From NCBI RefSeq assembly GCF_900182985.1, contig NZ_FXUY01000001.1:4909501-4973500 (forward strand): 64,000 nucleotides of DNA, read 5' to 3'. The translations under genes were made by a program, and so were the position numbers. Below are positions 51,238 to 60,226 of the stretch, in pieces. Under the pieces are notes generated by a model, which worked only from the letters and a program-made list of their open reading frames with translations, did not search any database and was not told where the DNA came from. The stretch's first letter is position 1. Every line of letters begins with the position of its first letter. This stretch comes from Pseudomonas helmanticensis (lineage in GTDB: Bacteria > Pseudomonadota > Gammaproteobacteria > Pseudomonadales > Pseudomonadaceae).

Positions 51238-53139
51238 TCAGGCGCCGACTATTCCGCCATCCTCACGGGTAATCGCCATCACTGACGAGCGCGGTTTGCC
51301 ATTCGGCAAATGCTCAGGGAACGTCGAACCGCCGTTCTCCCCCGGATGCTGAATCCCGACAAACAGGGTCTTCTGATCCGGCGAGAAGCTGATCCCGGTA
51401 ACTTCACAACCAATCGGCCCGACCATGAAGCGGCGAATTTCACCGGTCTTCGGATCGGCGCAGAGCATCTGGTTATTGCCCATCCCGGCAAAGTCGCCGG
51501 CGTTGCTGGAGTCGCCATCAGTGAGAATCCACAAGCGCCCGGCCTTGTCGAAGCCCAAACCATCGGGGCTGTTGAACATGTTCTGCGCGGTGATGTTTTT
51601 CGAGCCGCCCTTCGGCGTCCCGGCGTGCACGCCCGGGTTGCCGGCGACCACAAACAGATCCCAGGCAAACGTCTTCGCCGCGTGATCGTCGCGATCAGTG
51701 CGCCAGCGCAGGATCTGCCCGTAAACGTTCTTTTCACGAGGGTTCGGTCCGCCCACCGGTTGCCCGTCTTCGCCGCGCTTGGCGTTGTTGGTCAGGGTGC
51801 AATAAACCTGGCCATCCTTGGGGCTGACGACGATCCATTCCGGGCGGTCCATGCGCGTGGCACCAACAACACTGGCGGCGAGGCGCGCGTGGATCAGCAC
51901 TTCAGCCTGATCGGCGAAACCGCTGCTGGCGTCGATACCGTTTTTGCCGTGGGTCAGTTCGATCCACTGGCCCTGGCCTTTCGGATGGTCGGGGTTGCTG
52001 TCGCCGTTGTCGAACTTGGCCACGTACAGGGTGCCGTGATCGAGGATGTCGCGGTTGGCCTTGGCGTTGCGATGGTTGATGCGGTCACGGCTGACGAATT
52101 TGTAGATGAACTCGCCACGCTCGTCGTCGCCCATGTACACCACAGCGCGGCCGTCGTCGGTCTCGGCGAGTGCGGCGTTTTCATGTTTGAAACGACCCAG
52201 CGCCGTACGCTTGACCGGGGTCGATTGCGGATCGAACGGATCGATCTCGACCACCCAACCGTGACGGTTGAGTTCGTTGGGGTTCTTCGCCATGTCGAAG
52301 CGCGGGTCATACGGATGCCAGTTGATCTCGCGGCTGGCGGCCGACACACCGTAGCGCTTCTGCGCCGGATCGAACTGTTGCTGGGCGTTGCTGCTGCCGA
52401 AGCAGTCGGTGAAGTTTTCTTCGCAGGTCAGGTAAGTACCCCACGGGGTTTTACCGTTGGCGCAGTTCTGGAAGGTGCCGAGGACTTGTTTGCCGTGTTT
52501 GTCGGCGGCGGTTTTCATCAAGGCGTGACCGGCAGCGGGGCCGCCGATGCGCAGCGGTGAGTTGCCGTGGATTCGGCGGTTGTAACGCGAGCCTTGAACG
52601 AACTGCCACTGGCCGTTCTTGCGCTGCACCTCGATCACCGAAACGCCTTCGCAGGCCAGCGCCTTGCGTACGTCCTCGGCCGATTTCGGCATGCCACCGT
52701 GCGGGTAGAGATAGCGGTAGTTGGTGTATTCGTTGTTGATCGCCATCAACGCGCGGTTGCGGTCGTCGGGGAAAGCGAACAGGCTCATGCCGTCATTGTT
52801 GTCGCCGAACTGCACTTCCTGTGCAGCGGCGGTGCCGTTGCCGCTCGGGTCGAAGGCCGGGCCGTTTTTGTGCAACGGATGGCCCCAGCTGATCAGCACC
52901 GAGGATTTGTAGCCTTTGGGCAGGCTGATCACGTCGGTGGTCGCCGCCGGAATGCTTTCGAAACCGAGCAAACGGCTGTTACCGGCACTGATGCCGGTGG
53001 CCAGCGCGCTACGGCTCAACAGGCTGCCACCGAGGAACATCGCTGCGCCGCACAGCGCACCGGCGCCGATGAAACCGCGACGGCTGAGGCCGACCATTTT
53101 TTCCAGGTCAGTCGATTGGTTTTCTTCTAATAGGCTCAC
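51238..53139 (-). CDS. phoX: PhoX-family alkaline phosphatase (Tat-exported)
   Basis: A 633-residue phosphatase of the calcium/iron-dependent PhoX family. A Tat signal (SRRGFIGAG, 19-27) precedes a hydrophobic stretch, then the beta-propeller sequence with family motifs: WGTYLTCEENFTDCFG, VKRTALGRFKHENAA, GDDERGEFIYKFVS, and NSPDGLGFDKAGRLWILTDG. It hydrolyses phosphate esters in the periplasm. Induction under phosphate limitation is expected, but only a weak, mis-spaced Pho-box-like sequence lies upstream. Confidence 0.92.
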   Translation of the reverse strand: MSLLEENQSTDLEKMVGLSRRGFIGAGALCGAAMFLGGSLLSRSALATGISAGNSRLLGFESIPAATTDVISLPKGYKSSVLISWGHPLHKNGPAFDPSGNGTAAAQEVQFGDNNDGMSLFAFPDDRNRALMAINNEYTNYRYLYPHGGMPKSAEDVRKALACEGVSVIEVQRKNGQWQFVQGSRYNRRIHGNSPLRIGGPAAGHALMKTAADKHGKQVLGTFQNCANGKTPWGTYLTCEENFTDCFGSSNAQQQFDPAQKRYGVSAASREINWHPYDPRFDMAKNPNELNRHGWVVEIDPFDPQSTPVKRTALGRFKHENAALAETDDGRAVVYMGDDERGEFIYKFVSRDRINHRNAKANRDILDHGTLYVAKFDNGDSNPDHPKGQGQWIELTHGKNGIDASSGFADQAEVLIHARLAASVVGATRMDRPEWIVVSPKDGQVYCTLTNNAKRGEDGQPVGGPNPREKNVYGQILRWRTDRDDHAAKTFAWDLFVVAGNPGVHAGTPKGGSKNITAQNMFNSPDGLGFDKAGRLWILTDGDSSNAGDFAGMGNNQMLCADPKTGEIRRFMVGPIGCEVTGISFSPDQKTLFVGIQHPGENGGSTFPEHLPNGKPRSSVMAITREDGGIVGA

Positions 53140-53209
53140 ATCAGGCTCCCTGCTTGGTTTTGGCAGCTACCTTAATGAGCGTCGATGACGCTTTCGTTGC
53201 AGCGCCCGA

Positions 53210-53974
53210 CTACAGCGGAGTACCGATCAGCACGTTGGACGCTGAAAACTGCACCTGCACCGGTTGTTCAACGGTCAGACCACGGGTGCGCAAGTCCAGC
53301 GGCTCGGCCAGGGCGCAGAGGGTATGGCCGTTGGGCAGGGTAATGCGCACTTCGCTGGGGCCGTCCTCGGCATCGAGAATGGCTTCGATGGTGCCCTTCA
53401 GAAGATTGTGACCAGACGTTGCAGGTTGCTCGACGGTCAGCAGTTCGAGCCAGCCAGCCTTGATCAACGCCACCACTTCGGTGCCGGACTGCAGTTCCAG
53501 GTGCACGGTGCTGTCGTGGGTGATCTGCGCGTCGAGGTGCAGGCCTTCAGCCAGTTCGAGGCGGATCAGGTCATTGCGGCCCTGACTGTCAATCGCCACG
53601 ACCTTGCCGTGCAACTGATTGCGCGCGCTGGTTCGGAGCATCAGCCGACCAAGCAGGTCAAGATCGCTAGCGTCTTCCGCCGCTTCCAGCACCTGCGCCT
53701 GCAAGGCTTGCAGCTTTTGATACAGGCGCAACACCCGTTCGCCTTCGCTGGACAGTTTTGCGCCGCCGCCGCCCTTGCCGCCGACGGCGCGTTCGACCAG
53801 CGGTTTCTGCGCGAGATTGTTCAGCTCATCGATCGCATCCCACGCCGCTTTGTAACTCAGGCCTGCGCTTTTTGCCGCGCGGGTGATCGAACCCTGTTCG
53901 GCGATGTGTTGCAGCAGGGCGATGCGCTGCGGACGGCGGACGATGTGCTGGGACAACAGGGAAGGCATGGGCAT
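53210..53974 (-). CDS. modE: Molybdate-responsive regulator ModE
   Basis: A 254-residue ModE: an N-terminal LysR-like winged helix (RIALLQHIAEQGSITRAAKSAGLSYKAAWDAID, then the GGKGGGGAKLS wing) and two C-terminal TOBE molybdate-binding domains (SARNQLHGKVVAIDSQGRNDLIRLEL and SGHNLLKGTIEAILDAEDGPSEVRITL). It senses molybdate and represses the mod transporter in other bacteria. Mod genes are not in the window. The start is 53974 or the ATG two codons later. Confidence 0.93.
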   Translation of the reverse strand: MPMPSLLSQHIVRRPQRIALLQHIAEQGSITRAAKSAGLSYKAAWDAIDELNNLAQKPLVERAVGGKGGGGAKLSSEGERVLRLYQKLQALQAQVLEAAEDASDLDLLGRLMLRTSARNQLHGKVVAIDSQGRNDLIRLELAEGLHLDAQITHDSTVHLELQSGTEVVALIKAGWLELLTVEQPATSGHNLLKGTIEAILDAEDGPSEVRITLPNGHTLCALAEPLDLRTRGLTVEQPVQVQFSASNVLIGTPL

Positions 53975-54054
53975 GAATGGGGTGCTTTTTAGCTGTGGCG
54001 GTGGGGAGTGAAGTTGGCCGCTCGCGACGCGAGAGTCAAGTCAAACCCAATCCC

Positions 54055-54135
54055 CTGTAGGAGCTGCGGCACGCTGCGATCTTTTGATCTTGTTTCCAGA
54101 GATCCAAAGATCGCAGCGTGCCGCAGCGCCTACAG
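54055..54135. repeat. REP inverted repeat (variant GCGGCACGCTGCGATC arms)
   Basis: CTGTAGGAGCTGCGGCACGC and GCGTGCCGCAGCGCCTACAG. Both arms carry the same ACGC change against the usual GAAGGC, so they are compensatory and keep the pairing. Confidence 0.9.
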
Positions 54136-54149
54136 GGGTTATGTAGGCT

Positions 54150-54884
54150 TCAGGTTCCGGGTTTTGGCGTGCGGGCGAGGCAATAGACGTCAACTCTTGC
54201 TGCGCCAGCTTTCATTAACAATCGGGCCAACGCTTGGGCGGTGGCGCCGGTCGTCAGCACATCATCGATCAACGCCAGATGTCGGCCCTTCACCTGTGCA
54301 TCGGGATTGAGGCTGAAGGCTTGCAGCAGATTGCGTTTACGCGCCTTGGCGTCGAGATCCTGCTGCGCGCTGGTGTTATGAACCCTGTCTAGAACATCTT
54401 CCTCGCAAGGTAAATCCAGCGACTTGCCCAGCCAACGCGCCAACAGCGCCGCTTGATTGAAACCGCGCTGACGCAAGCGTTGTTTCGCCAGTGGCACCGG
54501 CAACAACGCATCAGGCCTTGGCAAACCCTCTTCGAAGCGATGTTGCAGGTATTGCCCGAGAACGTCGGCGAGCAGGTGGCCAAACGGCCATTTCGCGTTG
54601 TGTTTAAACCGTGTAATCAAACTGTCGAGCGGGAAGCCATACAGCCACGGCACGACCACCTGTTCGAACGCCGGCGGCTCTAGCAGGCACTCGCTACACG
54701 TGCGTCCCGCTGCGGTCTGCGGCAAAGCGCAGGTGACGCAATGCTCGCCAAGCCACGGCAGATCGGTTTCGCAGGCGACGCAGATTGGCAATTCTGCGTC
54801 TGCGGGCTCATCGCACAACAAACAGGTCTGTACGTTTTTTAAACAGATGTAAACCGACTCTTTGCATGGTGGTTGACAGCGCAT
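54150..54884 (-). CDS. comF: ComF-family phosphoribosyltransferase-like protein
   Basis: A 244-residue ComF. The N-terminal zinc-ribbon cysteines come in pairs (CLLC, CVAC, CVTC, CSEC). The PRTase part has LPVPLAKQRLRQRGFNQAALLA and the PRPP loop LALIDDVLTTGATA. In naturally competent bacteria ComF aids uptake and processing of single-stranded DNA. The start at 54884 puts the first codons over the bioB promoter/operator on the opposite strand; a later start is possible, but the cysteine pairs begin soon after. Confidence 0.9.
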   Translation of the reverse strand: MRCQPPCKESVYICLKNVQTCLLCDEPADAELPICVACETDLPWLGEHCVTCALPQTAAGRTCSECLLEPPAFEQVVVPWLYGFPLDSLITRFKHNAKWPFGHLLADVLGQYLQHRFEEGLPRPDALLPVPLAKQRLRQRGFNQAALLARWLGKSLDLPCEEDVLDRVHNTSAQQDLDAKARKRNLLQAFSLNPDAQVKGRHLALIDDVLTTGATAQALARLLMKAGAARVDVYCLARTPKPGT

Positions 54885-54900
54885 GTCTCTTCCTTAAATA
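54846..54900 (+). promoter_or_regulatory. Putative BirA operator and promoter of bioBFHCD
   Basis: TGTAAACC (ending 54854), then 15 nt, then GGTTGACA (54870-54877) matches the BirA site form TTGTAAACC-N15-GGTTTACAA with few mismatches. TTGACA at 54872-54877 is a perfect -35 box inside the right half. An AT-rich TTAAATAT at 54893-54900 could be the -10. It ends 75 bp before the bioB ATG and overlaps the comF start. Confidence 0.65.
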
Positions 54901-54975
54901 TGCGGAACATCCGTGTAGCGCCTGTGGGTATTCCATTTCCGCAGTCGCGAGCCAAGCATAACCAAGGAATTACCC

Positions 54976-56031
54976 ATGAGCGCGAGCACCACCGCCACCC
55001 TGCGTCACGACTGGTCTGTGGCCGAAGTCAGAGCACTCTTCGTACAGCCTTTCAACGACTTGCTGTTCCAGGCGCAAACGGTGCACCGCGCACATTTCAA
55101 CGCCAACCGCGTGCAGGTTTCGACGCTGCTGTCGATCAAGACCGGCGCCTGTCCGGAAGACTGCAAGTACTGCCCGCAGTCCGGTCACTACAACACTGGC
55201 CTTGAAAAAGAAAAGCTGATGGAAGTGCAGAAAGTCCTCGAAGAGGCGGCACGTGCCAAGGCGATCGGCTCGACGCGGTTCTGCATGGGTGCGGCGTGGA
55301 AACATCCGTCGGCGAAAGACATGCCGTACGTGCTGAAGATGGTCGAAGGCGTGAAAGCCATGGGGCTGGAAACCTGCATGACCTTGGGCCGTCTCGATCA
55401 GGATCAGACCGAAGCACTGGCCAAGGCTGGCCTCGATTACTACAACCACAACCTCGACACTTCGCCTGAGTTCTACGGCAGCATCATCACCACCCGTACT
55501 TACAGCGAGCGTCTGCAAACGCTGGCCTACGTGCGTGAATCGGGGATGAAGATCTGCTCCGGCGGTATTCTCGGCATGGGCGAGTCGCTGGATGACCGCG
55601 CCAATCTGCTGATCCAGTTGGCCAACCTGCCGGAACACCCGGAGTCGGTGCCGATCAACATGCTGGTGAAAGTCGCCGGCACGCCGCTGGAAAACGCCGA
55701 AGACATCGACCCGTTCGACTTCATTCGCATGCTCGCCGTGGCGCGCATCCTCATGCCGCAATCCCACGTGCGCCTGTCCGCTGGCCGCGAAGCGATGAAC
55801 GAGCAGATGCAGGCCCTGGCTTTCTTCGCCGGTGCCAACTCGATTTTCTACGGCGACAAACTGCTGACCACCGCCAACCCGCAGGCCGACAAGGACATGC
55901 AACTGTTTGCACGTCTGGGCATTCAGCCGGAAGCGCGTGAAGAGCATTCCGACGAAGTTCATCAAGCCGCGATCGAGCAGGCGCTGGTCGAGCAGAAAAG
56001 CAGCGAGCAGTTCTACAACGCCGCCGTCTAA
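54976..56031 (+). CDS. bioB: Biotin synthase
   Basis: A 351-residue radical-SAM enzyme that inserts sulfur into dethiobiotin. The [4Fe-4S] cysteines are Cys 59, 63 and 66 in [14 protein letters not shown]. Further BioB segments are [29 protein letters not shown], and [10 protein letters not shown] with the Arg ligand of the [2Fe-2S] cluster. AAGGAATT precedes the start. First gene of the bio operon; bioA is not in the window. Confidence 0.97.
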   Translation: MSASTTATLRHDWSVAEVRALFVQPFNDLLFQAQTVHRAHFNANRVQVSTLLSIKTGACPEDCKYCPQSGHYNTGLEKEKLMEVQKVLEEAARAKAIGSTRFCMGAAWKHPSAKDMPYVLKMVEGVKAMGLETCMTLGRLDQDQTEALAKAGLDYYNHNLDTSPEFYGSIITTRTYSERLQTLAYVRESGMKICSGGILGMGESLDDRANLLIQLANLPEHPESVPINMLVKVAGTPLENAEDIDPFDFIRMLAVARILMPQSHVRLSAGREAMNEQMQALAFFAGANSIFYGDKLLTTANPQADKDMQLFARLGIQPEAREEHSDEVHQAAIEQALVEQKSSEQFYNAAV

Positions 56032-56048
56032 CCGCCCCATGCATCCCA

Positions 56049-56134
56049 TGTAGGAGCTGCCGAAGGCTGCGATCTTTTGATCTTGTCTGTTAAAAAACAA
56101 GATCAAAAGATCGCAGCCTGCGGCAGCTCCTACA
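56049..56134. repeat. REP inverted repeat between bioB and bioF
   Basis: Arms TGTAGGAGCTGCCGAAGGCT and GCCTGCGGCAGCTCCTACA around a palindromic centre (TTGATCTTG...CAAGATCAA). It interrupts the otherwise tight bio operon 18 bp after bioB. Confidence 0.93.
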
Positions 56135-56161
56135 GAGTTGTTTTTTACTGTCGAGGCCTGC

Positions 56162-57340
56162 ATGTCTTTCGATCTCGCCGCACGCCTTGCTGCCCGTCGT
56201 GCTGAAAATCTGTATCGCCAGCGACCGCTGCTCGAGTCTCCGCAGGGGCCGCACGTGGTGGTCGATGGTCAGCCGTTGCTCGCCTTCTGCAACAACGATT
56301 ACCTCGGTCTGGCCAATCATCCGCAAGTCATCGAAGCGTGGCGCGCCGGCGCCGAACGCTGGGGTGTCGGCGGCGGTGCGTCGCATTTGGTGATTGGTCA
56401 CAGCGGCCCGCATCACGCGCTTGAAGAAGCACTGGCCGATCTCACCGGTCGACCACGCGCGCTGCTGTTCACCACCGGTTACATGGCCAATCTCGGCGCC
56501 GTCACGGCGCTGGTCGGGCAGGGCGATACGGTGCTGGAAGACCGTCTCAATCACGCCTCGCTGCTGGATGCCGGCCTGCTGTCCGGCGCGCGTTTCAATC
56601 GTTATCTGCACAACGACGCGGTGAGCCTGGCCAAGCGCCTGGAGAAAGCCTCCGGCAATACGCTGGTGGTCACCGATGGCGTGTTCAGCATGGACGGCGA
56701 CCTCGCTGATCTGCCGGCGTTGGCCCGCGAGGCCAAGGCCAAAGGCGCGTGGCTGATGGTCGACGATGCTCACGGTTTCGGCCCGTTGGGTGCCAACGGT
56801 GGAGGGATCGTCGAGCATTTCGGTTTGAGTCAGGAGGATGTGCCGGTTCTGGTCGGCACCCTCGGCAAGGCGTTCGGCACGGCGGGTGCTTTTGTTGCCG
56901 GAAGCGAGGAACTGATCGAGAGTCTGATCCAGTTCGCCCGCCCGTACATCTACACCACCAGCCAACCGCCGGCACTGGCGTGTGCAACGCTGAAAAGTCT
57001 GGAATTACTGCGTTCCGAGCATTGGCGGCGCGAGCATCTTGATCTGCTGATCCGTCAATTTCGCCAAGGGGCCGAGCAGATCGGACTGCAACTCATGGAC
57101 AGCTTCACCCCGATTCAACCGATCATGATTGGCGATGCCGGGCGCGCCGTACGCCTGTCGCAAATGCTCCGCGAGCGCGGCTTGCTGGTCACGGCAATCC
57201 GCCCGCCCACCGTGCCCGCTGGCAGCGCACGACTGCGGGTGACCCTGACCGCTGCCCACAGCGAGGCGCAGGTGCAGCTATTGTTGGAAGGACTGGCCGA
57301 TTGCTTTGCCCACCTGTCGCCGGAGCCAAGCCATGCGTGA
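56162..57340 (+). CDS. bioF: 8-amino-7-oxononanoate synthase
   Basis: A 392-residue PLP enzyme of the alpha-oxoamine synthase family, joining pimeloyl-ACP and L-alanine. [29 protein letters not shown], and [10 protein letters not shown] are diagnostic, with PLP lysine at Lys 236 ([11 protein letters not shown]). The ATG at 56162 begins the conserved sequence [13 protein letters not shown]. It overlaps bioH by 8 bp. A REP hairpin separates it from bioB. Confidence 0.96.
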   Translation: MSFDLAARLAARRAENLYRQRPLLESPQGPHVVVDGQPLLAFCNNDYLGLANHPQVIEAWRAGAERWGVGGGASHLVIGHSGPHHALEEALADLTGRPRALLFTTGYMANLGAVTALVGQGDTVLEDRLNHASLLDAGLLSGARFNRYLHNDAVSLAKRLEKASGNTLVVTDGVFSMDGDLADLPALAREAKAKGAWLMVDDAHGFGPLGANGGGIVEHFGLSQEDVPVLVGTLGKAFGTAGAFVAGSEELIESLIQFARPYIYTTSQPPALACATLKSLELLRSEHWRREHLDLLIRQFRQGAEQIGLQLMDSFTPIQPIMIGDAGRAVRLSQMLRERGLLVTAIRPPTVPAGSARLRVTLTAAHSEAQVQLLLEGLADCFAHLSPEPSHA

Positions 57341-58064
57341 TCGCCTGATTCTGCTGCCTGGCTGGGGCCTCGGTGTTTCGCCGATGGAGCCTTTGGCCGC
57401 CGCATTGCAAGGCCTCGATGAGCATCTGAAGGTTGAAATCGAGCCGTTGCCGGAGATCGATTCCGGCGACTTGCAAGACTGGCTGGAAGAACTCGATGAA
57501 CGCATTCCTGAGGATGTCTGGCTCGGTGGCTGGTCGTTGGGAGGCATGCTCGCGTCGGAGTTGGCGGCGCGCCGTGGCGAACGTTGCTGCGGGTTGCTGA
57601 CGCTGGCGAGCAATCCTGCGTTTGTCGCCCATGAACAGTGGCCGAACGCGATGCCCGCCGAGACTTTCGACGCGTTTCTCGCCGGTTGCCAGGCCGATCC
57701 GCGCATGATCCTCAAGCGTTTCTCGCTGCTGTGTGCCCAGGGCGCAGATGACGCGCGCGGCTTGTCGCGGCTGATGCTCGGCGGCGCACCGCACACCACG
57801 CCCGCGTCGTTGATGGCGGGGCTGAAATTGCTCGCACAACTGGACACTCGCGAAGCGTTGCAAGCGTTTCGTGGGCCGCAGTTTCATCTGTTTGCCGGCC
57901 TCGACGGGCTGGTACCTGCGGAGGCGGCGGGGGACTTGTTCAGCCTGTTGCCGGATATCGAAATTGGCCTGATCGAACAGGCCAGCCATGCGTTTCTTCT
58001 GGAGGACCCCCACGGAGTGGCCGGTGCGATCCAGGCTTTTTTACATGAGTGCGGTGATGACTGA
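57333..58064 (+). CDS. bioH: Pimeloyl-ACP methyl ester carboxylesterase
   Basis: A 243-residue alpha/beta hydrolase with [15 protein letters not shown] at the N-terminus, nucleophile Ser 68 in GWSLGG, an Asp in FAGLDGLVP and the His in [12 protein letters not shown]. It frees pimeloyl-ACP from its methyl ester, closing the BioC-BioH module. It overlaps bioF by 8 bp and bioC by 8 bp, so the genes are tightly coupled. Confidence 0.94.
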   Translation: MRDRLILLPGWGLGVSPMEPLAAALQGLDEHLKVEIEPLPEIDSGDLQDWLEELDERIPEDVWLGGWSLGGMLASELAARRGERCCGLLTLASNPAFVAHEQWPNAMPAETFDAFLAGCQADPRMILKRFSLLCAQGADDARGLSRLMLGGAPHTTPASLMAGLKLLAQLDTREALQAFRGPQFHLFAGLDGLVPAEAAGDLFSLLPDIEIGLIEQASHAFLLEDPHGVAGAIQAFLHECGDD

Positions 58065-58869
58065 TTTGTCTCTTGTTGCGCTGCCTGGCGGCTTGCCTGA
58101 CAAGCGTCAGGTCGCGGCTTCTTTTTCTCGCGCGGCGGCCAGTTATGACAGCGTCGCCGAGTTGCAACGTGATGTCGGTACACAATTGCTGAAGCGCCTG
58201 CCGCAGGAGTTCGTGCCTGCGCGTTGGCTGGATCTGGGTTGTGGCACGGGTTATTTCACTCGCGCGTTGGCTTCGCGGTTGGCCGGGAGCCACGGGCTGG
58301 CGCTGGACATCGCCGAGGGCATGCTCAATCACGCGCGTCCATTGGGTGGCGCTGAGTATTTCATTGCTGGCGATGCCGAGCGGCTGCCGTTGCAGAATTC
58401 GACCTGCGATCTGATCTTTTCCAGCCTCGCGGTGCAGTGGTGCGCGGATTTCGATGCGGTGCTCAGCGAAGCTTTTCGCGTACTGAAACCGGGCGGGATT
58501 TTCGCATTTGCTAGTCTTTGTGTAGGGACGTTGTTTGAGTTGCGCGATAGCTGGCGGCAGGTCGACGGGCTGGTGCACGTCAACCGCTTCCGCGAGTTCG
58601 CCCGTTATGAGCAGTTGTGTGCAGCCAGTGGCTTGCGCACGTTGAGTCTGGAGAATCAGGCGCATGTGCTGCATTACCCGGATGTGCGCAGTCTGACCCA
58701 CGAATTGAAAGCCTTGGGTGCGCACAATCTGAATCCCGGGCGGCCGGGCGGGTTGACCGGGCGTGCACGAATCCTCGGGCTGGTCGAAGCTTACGAGCAG
58801 TTCCGTGAGGCGTCGGGATTGCCAGCGACTTATCAGGTGGTCTACGCCGTGTTGGAGAAACCCGTATGA
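58057..58869 (+). CDS. bioC: Malonyl-ACP O-methyltransferase
   Basis: A 270-residue SAM methyltransferase. [26 protein letters not shown] is the BioC N-terminus, [15 protein letters not shown] is motif I, and [26 protein letters not shown] is motifs II-III. It methylates malonyl-ACP to start pimelate synthesis by the fatty-acid machinery. The start at 58057 follows family likeness; an in-frame ATG lies at 58045. It overlaps bioD by 4 bp. Confidence 0.94.
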   Translation: MTDLSLVALPGGLPDKRQVAASFSRAAASYDSVAELQRDVGTQLLKRLPQEFVPARWLDLGCGTGYFTRALASRLAGSHGLALDIAEGMLNHARPLGGAEYFIAGDAERLPLQNSTCDLIFSSLAVQWCADFDAVLSEAFRVLKPGGIFAFASLCVGTLFELRDSWRQVDGLVHVNRFREFARYEQLCAASGLRTLSLENQAHVLHYPDVRSLTHELKALGAHNLNPGRPGGLTGRARILGLVEAYEQFREASGLPATYQVVYAVLEKPV

Positions 58870-59546
58870 GCGCAGCCTATTTCATTACCGGAACGGACAC
58901 TGATGTCGGCAAGACCACCGTCGCCGCCGGATTGCTGCATGCGGCACGATCCGCCGGGCTGAGTACGGCGGCGGGCAAGCCGGTCGCTTCCGGGTGCGAA
59001 GTGACGCCGAAGGGGTTGCGAAATTCCGATGCGCTGGCGTTGCTGGCCGAATGTTCGTTGCCGCTGAGTTATCAACAGGTCAATCCGGTTGCCTTTGAGC
59101 CTGCAATCGCTCCGCATCTCGCGGCGCGCGAGGCGGGTGTGGCGTTGACGGTGCAATCGTTGCTGGCACCGATGCGCGAGATTCTGGCGATGAATGCCGA
59201 TTTCACCTTGATTGAGGGCGCGGGTGGCTGGCGGGTGCCGCTGGCGGATCAGGATAATTTGTCCGACCTGGCAATTGCGTTGAAGCTGCCGGTGATTCTG
59301 GTCGTGGGGGTGAGGTTGGGGTGCATCAGCCATGCCTTGCTGACCGCTGAGGCGATCGCCCGCGATGGTCTGCAGTTGGCGGGGTGGGTGGCGAATATCA
59401 TTGATCCGAAGACATCGCGGCTGGAGGAAAACCTCGCGACATTGGCCGAGCGGATTCCGGCGCCGTGTCTTGGGCGCGTACCGAAACTGAAAGCGCTGAG
59501 TGCCGAGGCGGTGGCGGATCATCTGCAACTGGATTTGCTCGACTAA
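58866..59546 (+). CDS. bioD: Dethiobiotin synthetase
   Basis: A 226-residue P-loop enzyme: GTDTDVGKT (9-17) binds ATP, and [10 protein letters not shown] and the C-terminal GRVPKL segments are typical of BioD. It closes the ureido ring of 7,8-diaminononanoate with CO2. It overlaps bioC as ATGA. Last biotin gene; the next gene is 109 bp away. Confidence 0.96.
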   Translation: MSAAYFITGTDTDVGKTTVAAGLLHAARSAGLSTAAGKPVASGCEVTPKGLRNSDALALLAECSLPLSYQQVNPVAFEPAIAPHLAAREAGVALTVQSLLAPMREILAMNADFTLIEGAGGWRVPLADQDNLSDLAIALKLPVILVVGVRLGCISHALLTAEAIARDGLQLAGWVANIIDPKTSRLEENLATLAERIPAPCLGRVPKLKALSAEAVADHLQLDLLD

Positions 59547-59654
59547 GCTTTTCTCTATGGGCAGGCACTGTGCCATTAGTGTTTTTGACGGGTGTTTTTC
59601 TGGCGCCTCTGCTTCAATGGCGACTATTGATCCTTCCCAAGGATGAGAACCGTT

Positions 59655-59951
59655 ATGGAAATCTCCGGTAACACAGCTTTTTATGCGGGTTTGAGCACCA
59701 TTCAGACCGGGCAGAACCGCGTCGATCAAGCTGCCAGCCAGATCGCCAACAACACGATCGAGCGTTCGGTCACCAGCCAGTCTTCGGAAGCACAGATTGA
59801 TCGTTTGCGTGGCGTGGATCGCAGCCAGCAAATGGACCTGGGCAGTGACATGGTGCAGATGGCCCAAGGCAAGTTCCAAGTAGAGCTGGGCGCGAAAGTC
59901 GCCAAGGCATCCGACGAAGTGCTCGGTACGATCATCGATACTTTCGCCTGA
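59655..59951 (+). CDS. Small protein resembling a flagellar rod N-terminal segment
   Basis: A 98-residue protein conserved at this place after bioD in pseudomonads as a hypothetical. The sequence AFYAGLSTIQTGQNRVDQAASQIANN looks like the N-terminal helix of flagellar rod/hook proteins (Ala-x-x-Gly-Leu...IANN). A predicted C-terminal helix follows, with no globular domain between. AAGGATGAG is 8 nt upstream of ATG 59655. No export signal is seen. The function is unknown; the rod likeness is my reading of the pattern. A terminator follows 24 bp later. Confidence 0.8.
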   Translation: MEISGNTAFYAGLSTIQTGQNRVDQAASQIANNTIERSVTSQSSEAQIDRLRGVDRSQQMDLGSDMVQMAQGKFQVELGAKVAKASDEVLGTIIDTFA

Positions 59952-59975
59952 GTTTTTCGCCGTCCGCCTGTTGAG

Positions 59976-60000
59976 CGCCGCGCCTTGTCGCGGCGTTTTT
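59976..60000 (+). terminator. Rho-independent terminator after the rod-like gene
   Basis: CGCCGCG-CCTTGT-CGCGGCG followed by TTTTT. A perfect 7-bp GC stem; probable end of the bio transcript. Confidence 0.9.
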
Positions 60001-60121
60001 CGTTGTAAGTCCTTCTCCCTCAACTAATCTTTTTTCAGCGCCCGTGGCTCGTTCGAGTCCATGGCGGTTCGCTGCGTCCGCCGTTTGAAAGAGGCGGGGA
60101 CGAACGGCAAAACATCGATGC

Positions 60122-60166
60122 TTGACAAGATTTCGGCGTAAACGTATGTTTCAAACAACTGTTTGA
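60122..60166 (+). promoter_or_regulatory. Promoter with PsrA-type operator upstream of the acyl-CoA dehydrogenase gene
   Basis: TTGACA (60122-60127), a 17-nt spacer and TATGTT (60145-60150) form a sigma-70 promoter. The palindrome CAAAC-AACT-GTTTG (60152-60165) covers the expected start site. Known: PsrA, a fatty-acid-responsive TetR regulator of pseudomonads, binds G/CAAAC-N2-4-GTTTG/C. Confidence 0.75.
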
Positions 60167-60226
60167 CCGTCACAACAAATCAACACGGTCGTTCATTCCC
60201 GGTTACATCAGCAGAGGTTTATCGCT

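Noticed and set aside
53171..53191. Pho box upstream of phoX
   Set aside because: GTCAT and CTCAT occur on the minus strand but 10 nt apart rather than 11, with weak flanks. The region is better read as a GCGTC-GAT-GACGC palindrome.
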